From an uncultured Azospirillum sp. (lineage in GTDB: Bacteria; Pseudomonadota; Alphaproteobacteria; RF32; CAG-239), in the NCBI GenBank assembly GCA_902489675.1, contig CABUAP010000075.1:1-6470 (forward strand): a stretch of 6,470 nt of DNA, given 5' to 3'. Position 1 is the stretch's first letter. Every line of letters begins with the position of its first letter. The notes below the pieces were generated by a model that worked only from the letters and a program-made list of their open reading frames with translations, was not told the origin of the DNA and made no database searches. This document shows, in pieces, positions 6,362 through 6,470 of the stretch. Made by a program: the position numbers and the translations under genes.

Positions 6362-6397
6362 CAACGGCATTATATTGTAATAATTCAATAAATCCAA
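6362..6397 (-). promoter_or_regulatory. Sigma70-like promoter for the murJ operon
   Basis: On the minus strand TTGGAT (6392-6397) is followed after exactly 17 bp by a consensus TATAAT (6369-6374), 46 nt upstream of the chosen murJ ATG. A transcript start near 6362 would give a leader of about 40 nt and would exclude the ATGs at 6370 and 6433, and practically the one at 6358. The -10 is perfect and the -35 is a 3/6 match. Confidence 0.6.
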
Positions 6398-6426
6398 CCC
6401 GATTTTCTTTTGTTTACATTTTTTTA

Positions 6427-6462
6427 TTGACAAAATAGTTAATTATTGAGATAATAGACAAA
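6427..6462 (+). promoter_or_regulatory. Divergent sigma70-like promoter reading out of the window to the right
   Basis: On the plus strand a perfect TTGACA (6427-6432) and GATAAT (6450-6455, 5/6 match to TATAAT) are separated by 17 bp in AT-rich DNA. Transcription would start near 6462 and leave the window, so a plus-strand gene to the right is predicted. The -35 boxes of this promoter and of the leftward murJ promoter are only 29 bp apart, back to back. Confidence 0.55.
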
Positions 6463-6470
6463 AATAAAAG

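Noticed and set aside
6323..6433. N-terminal extension of murJ by 37 codons
   Set aside because: It spans the best promoter, has no family resemblance, and the start at 6322 places R18, R24, D39 and R52 at the E. coli MurJ numbers.
1..6470. CRISPR array, tRNA/rRNA gene, insertion sequence or phage remnant
   Set aside because: No regularly spaced repeats, cloverleaf-like segments, transposase or integrase motifs or terminal repeats were seen; nearly all of the window is ordinary coding sequence.

Overview
The window looks like a bacterial chromosome segment, most likely from an alphaproteobacterium. The lineage call is an inference from three things: a DUF2333-type protein next to murJ, an Nfu_N–NifU scaffold protein, and a Bax-type glucosaminidase gene in the same run. 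G+C is moderate and the spacers are AT-rich. There are seven genes, all on the minus strand and almost end to end, so transcription runs from right to left. I see no tRNA, rRNA, CRISPR array, insertion sequence or other mobile element.

Right part (about 6470 down to 1585): an AT-rich intergenic region carries two back-to-back sigma70-like promoters. One fires leftward into this gene set and one fires rightward out of the window. The leftward promoter is followed by murJ (lipid II flippase), a membrane-anchored DUF2333-like protein of unknown function, a NifU/NfuA-like Fe-S scaffold protein, a secreted Bax-like glucosaminidase and a glyoxalase-II-like metallo-hydrolase. The junctions are an 8-nt overlap, an 11-nt overlap, 0 nt and 2 nt, so these five genes are almost certainly one translationally coupled operon. 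It joins cell-wall precursor export and wall trimming with Fe-S and aldehyde/thioester housekeeping.

Left part (1584 down to 1): a 63-nt spacer with a perfect 8-bp inverted repeat precedes a prepilin-peptidase-like membrane protease whose N-terminal cysteine motifs are missing. After 26 nt comes a one-domain, voltage-gated bacterial cation channel (BacNav type). Its selectivity filter is SLDGWIS instead of the usual TLESW, and it has almost no C-terminal tail. A clear intrinsic terminator follows it. At the far left edge there may be the start of a separate promoter for a gene outside the window.

The most interesting items are the channel's filter and missing tail, the loss of glutathione-contact residues in the glyoxalase-II-like enzyme, and the eroded methylase domain of the prepilin peptidase. 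Most other content is ordinary housekeeping. I found no convincing undescribed multi-gene system.
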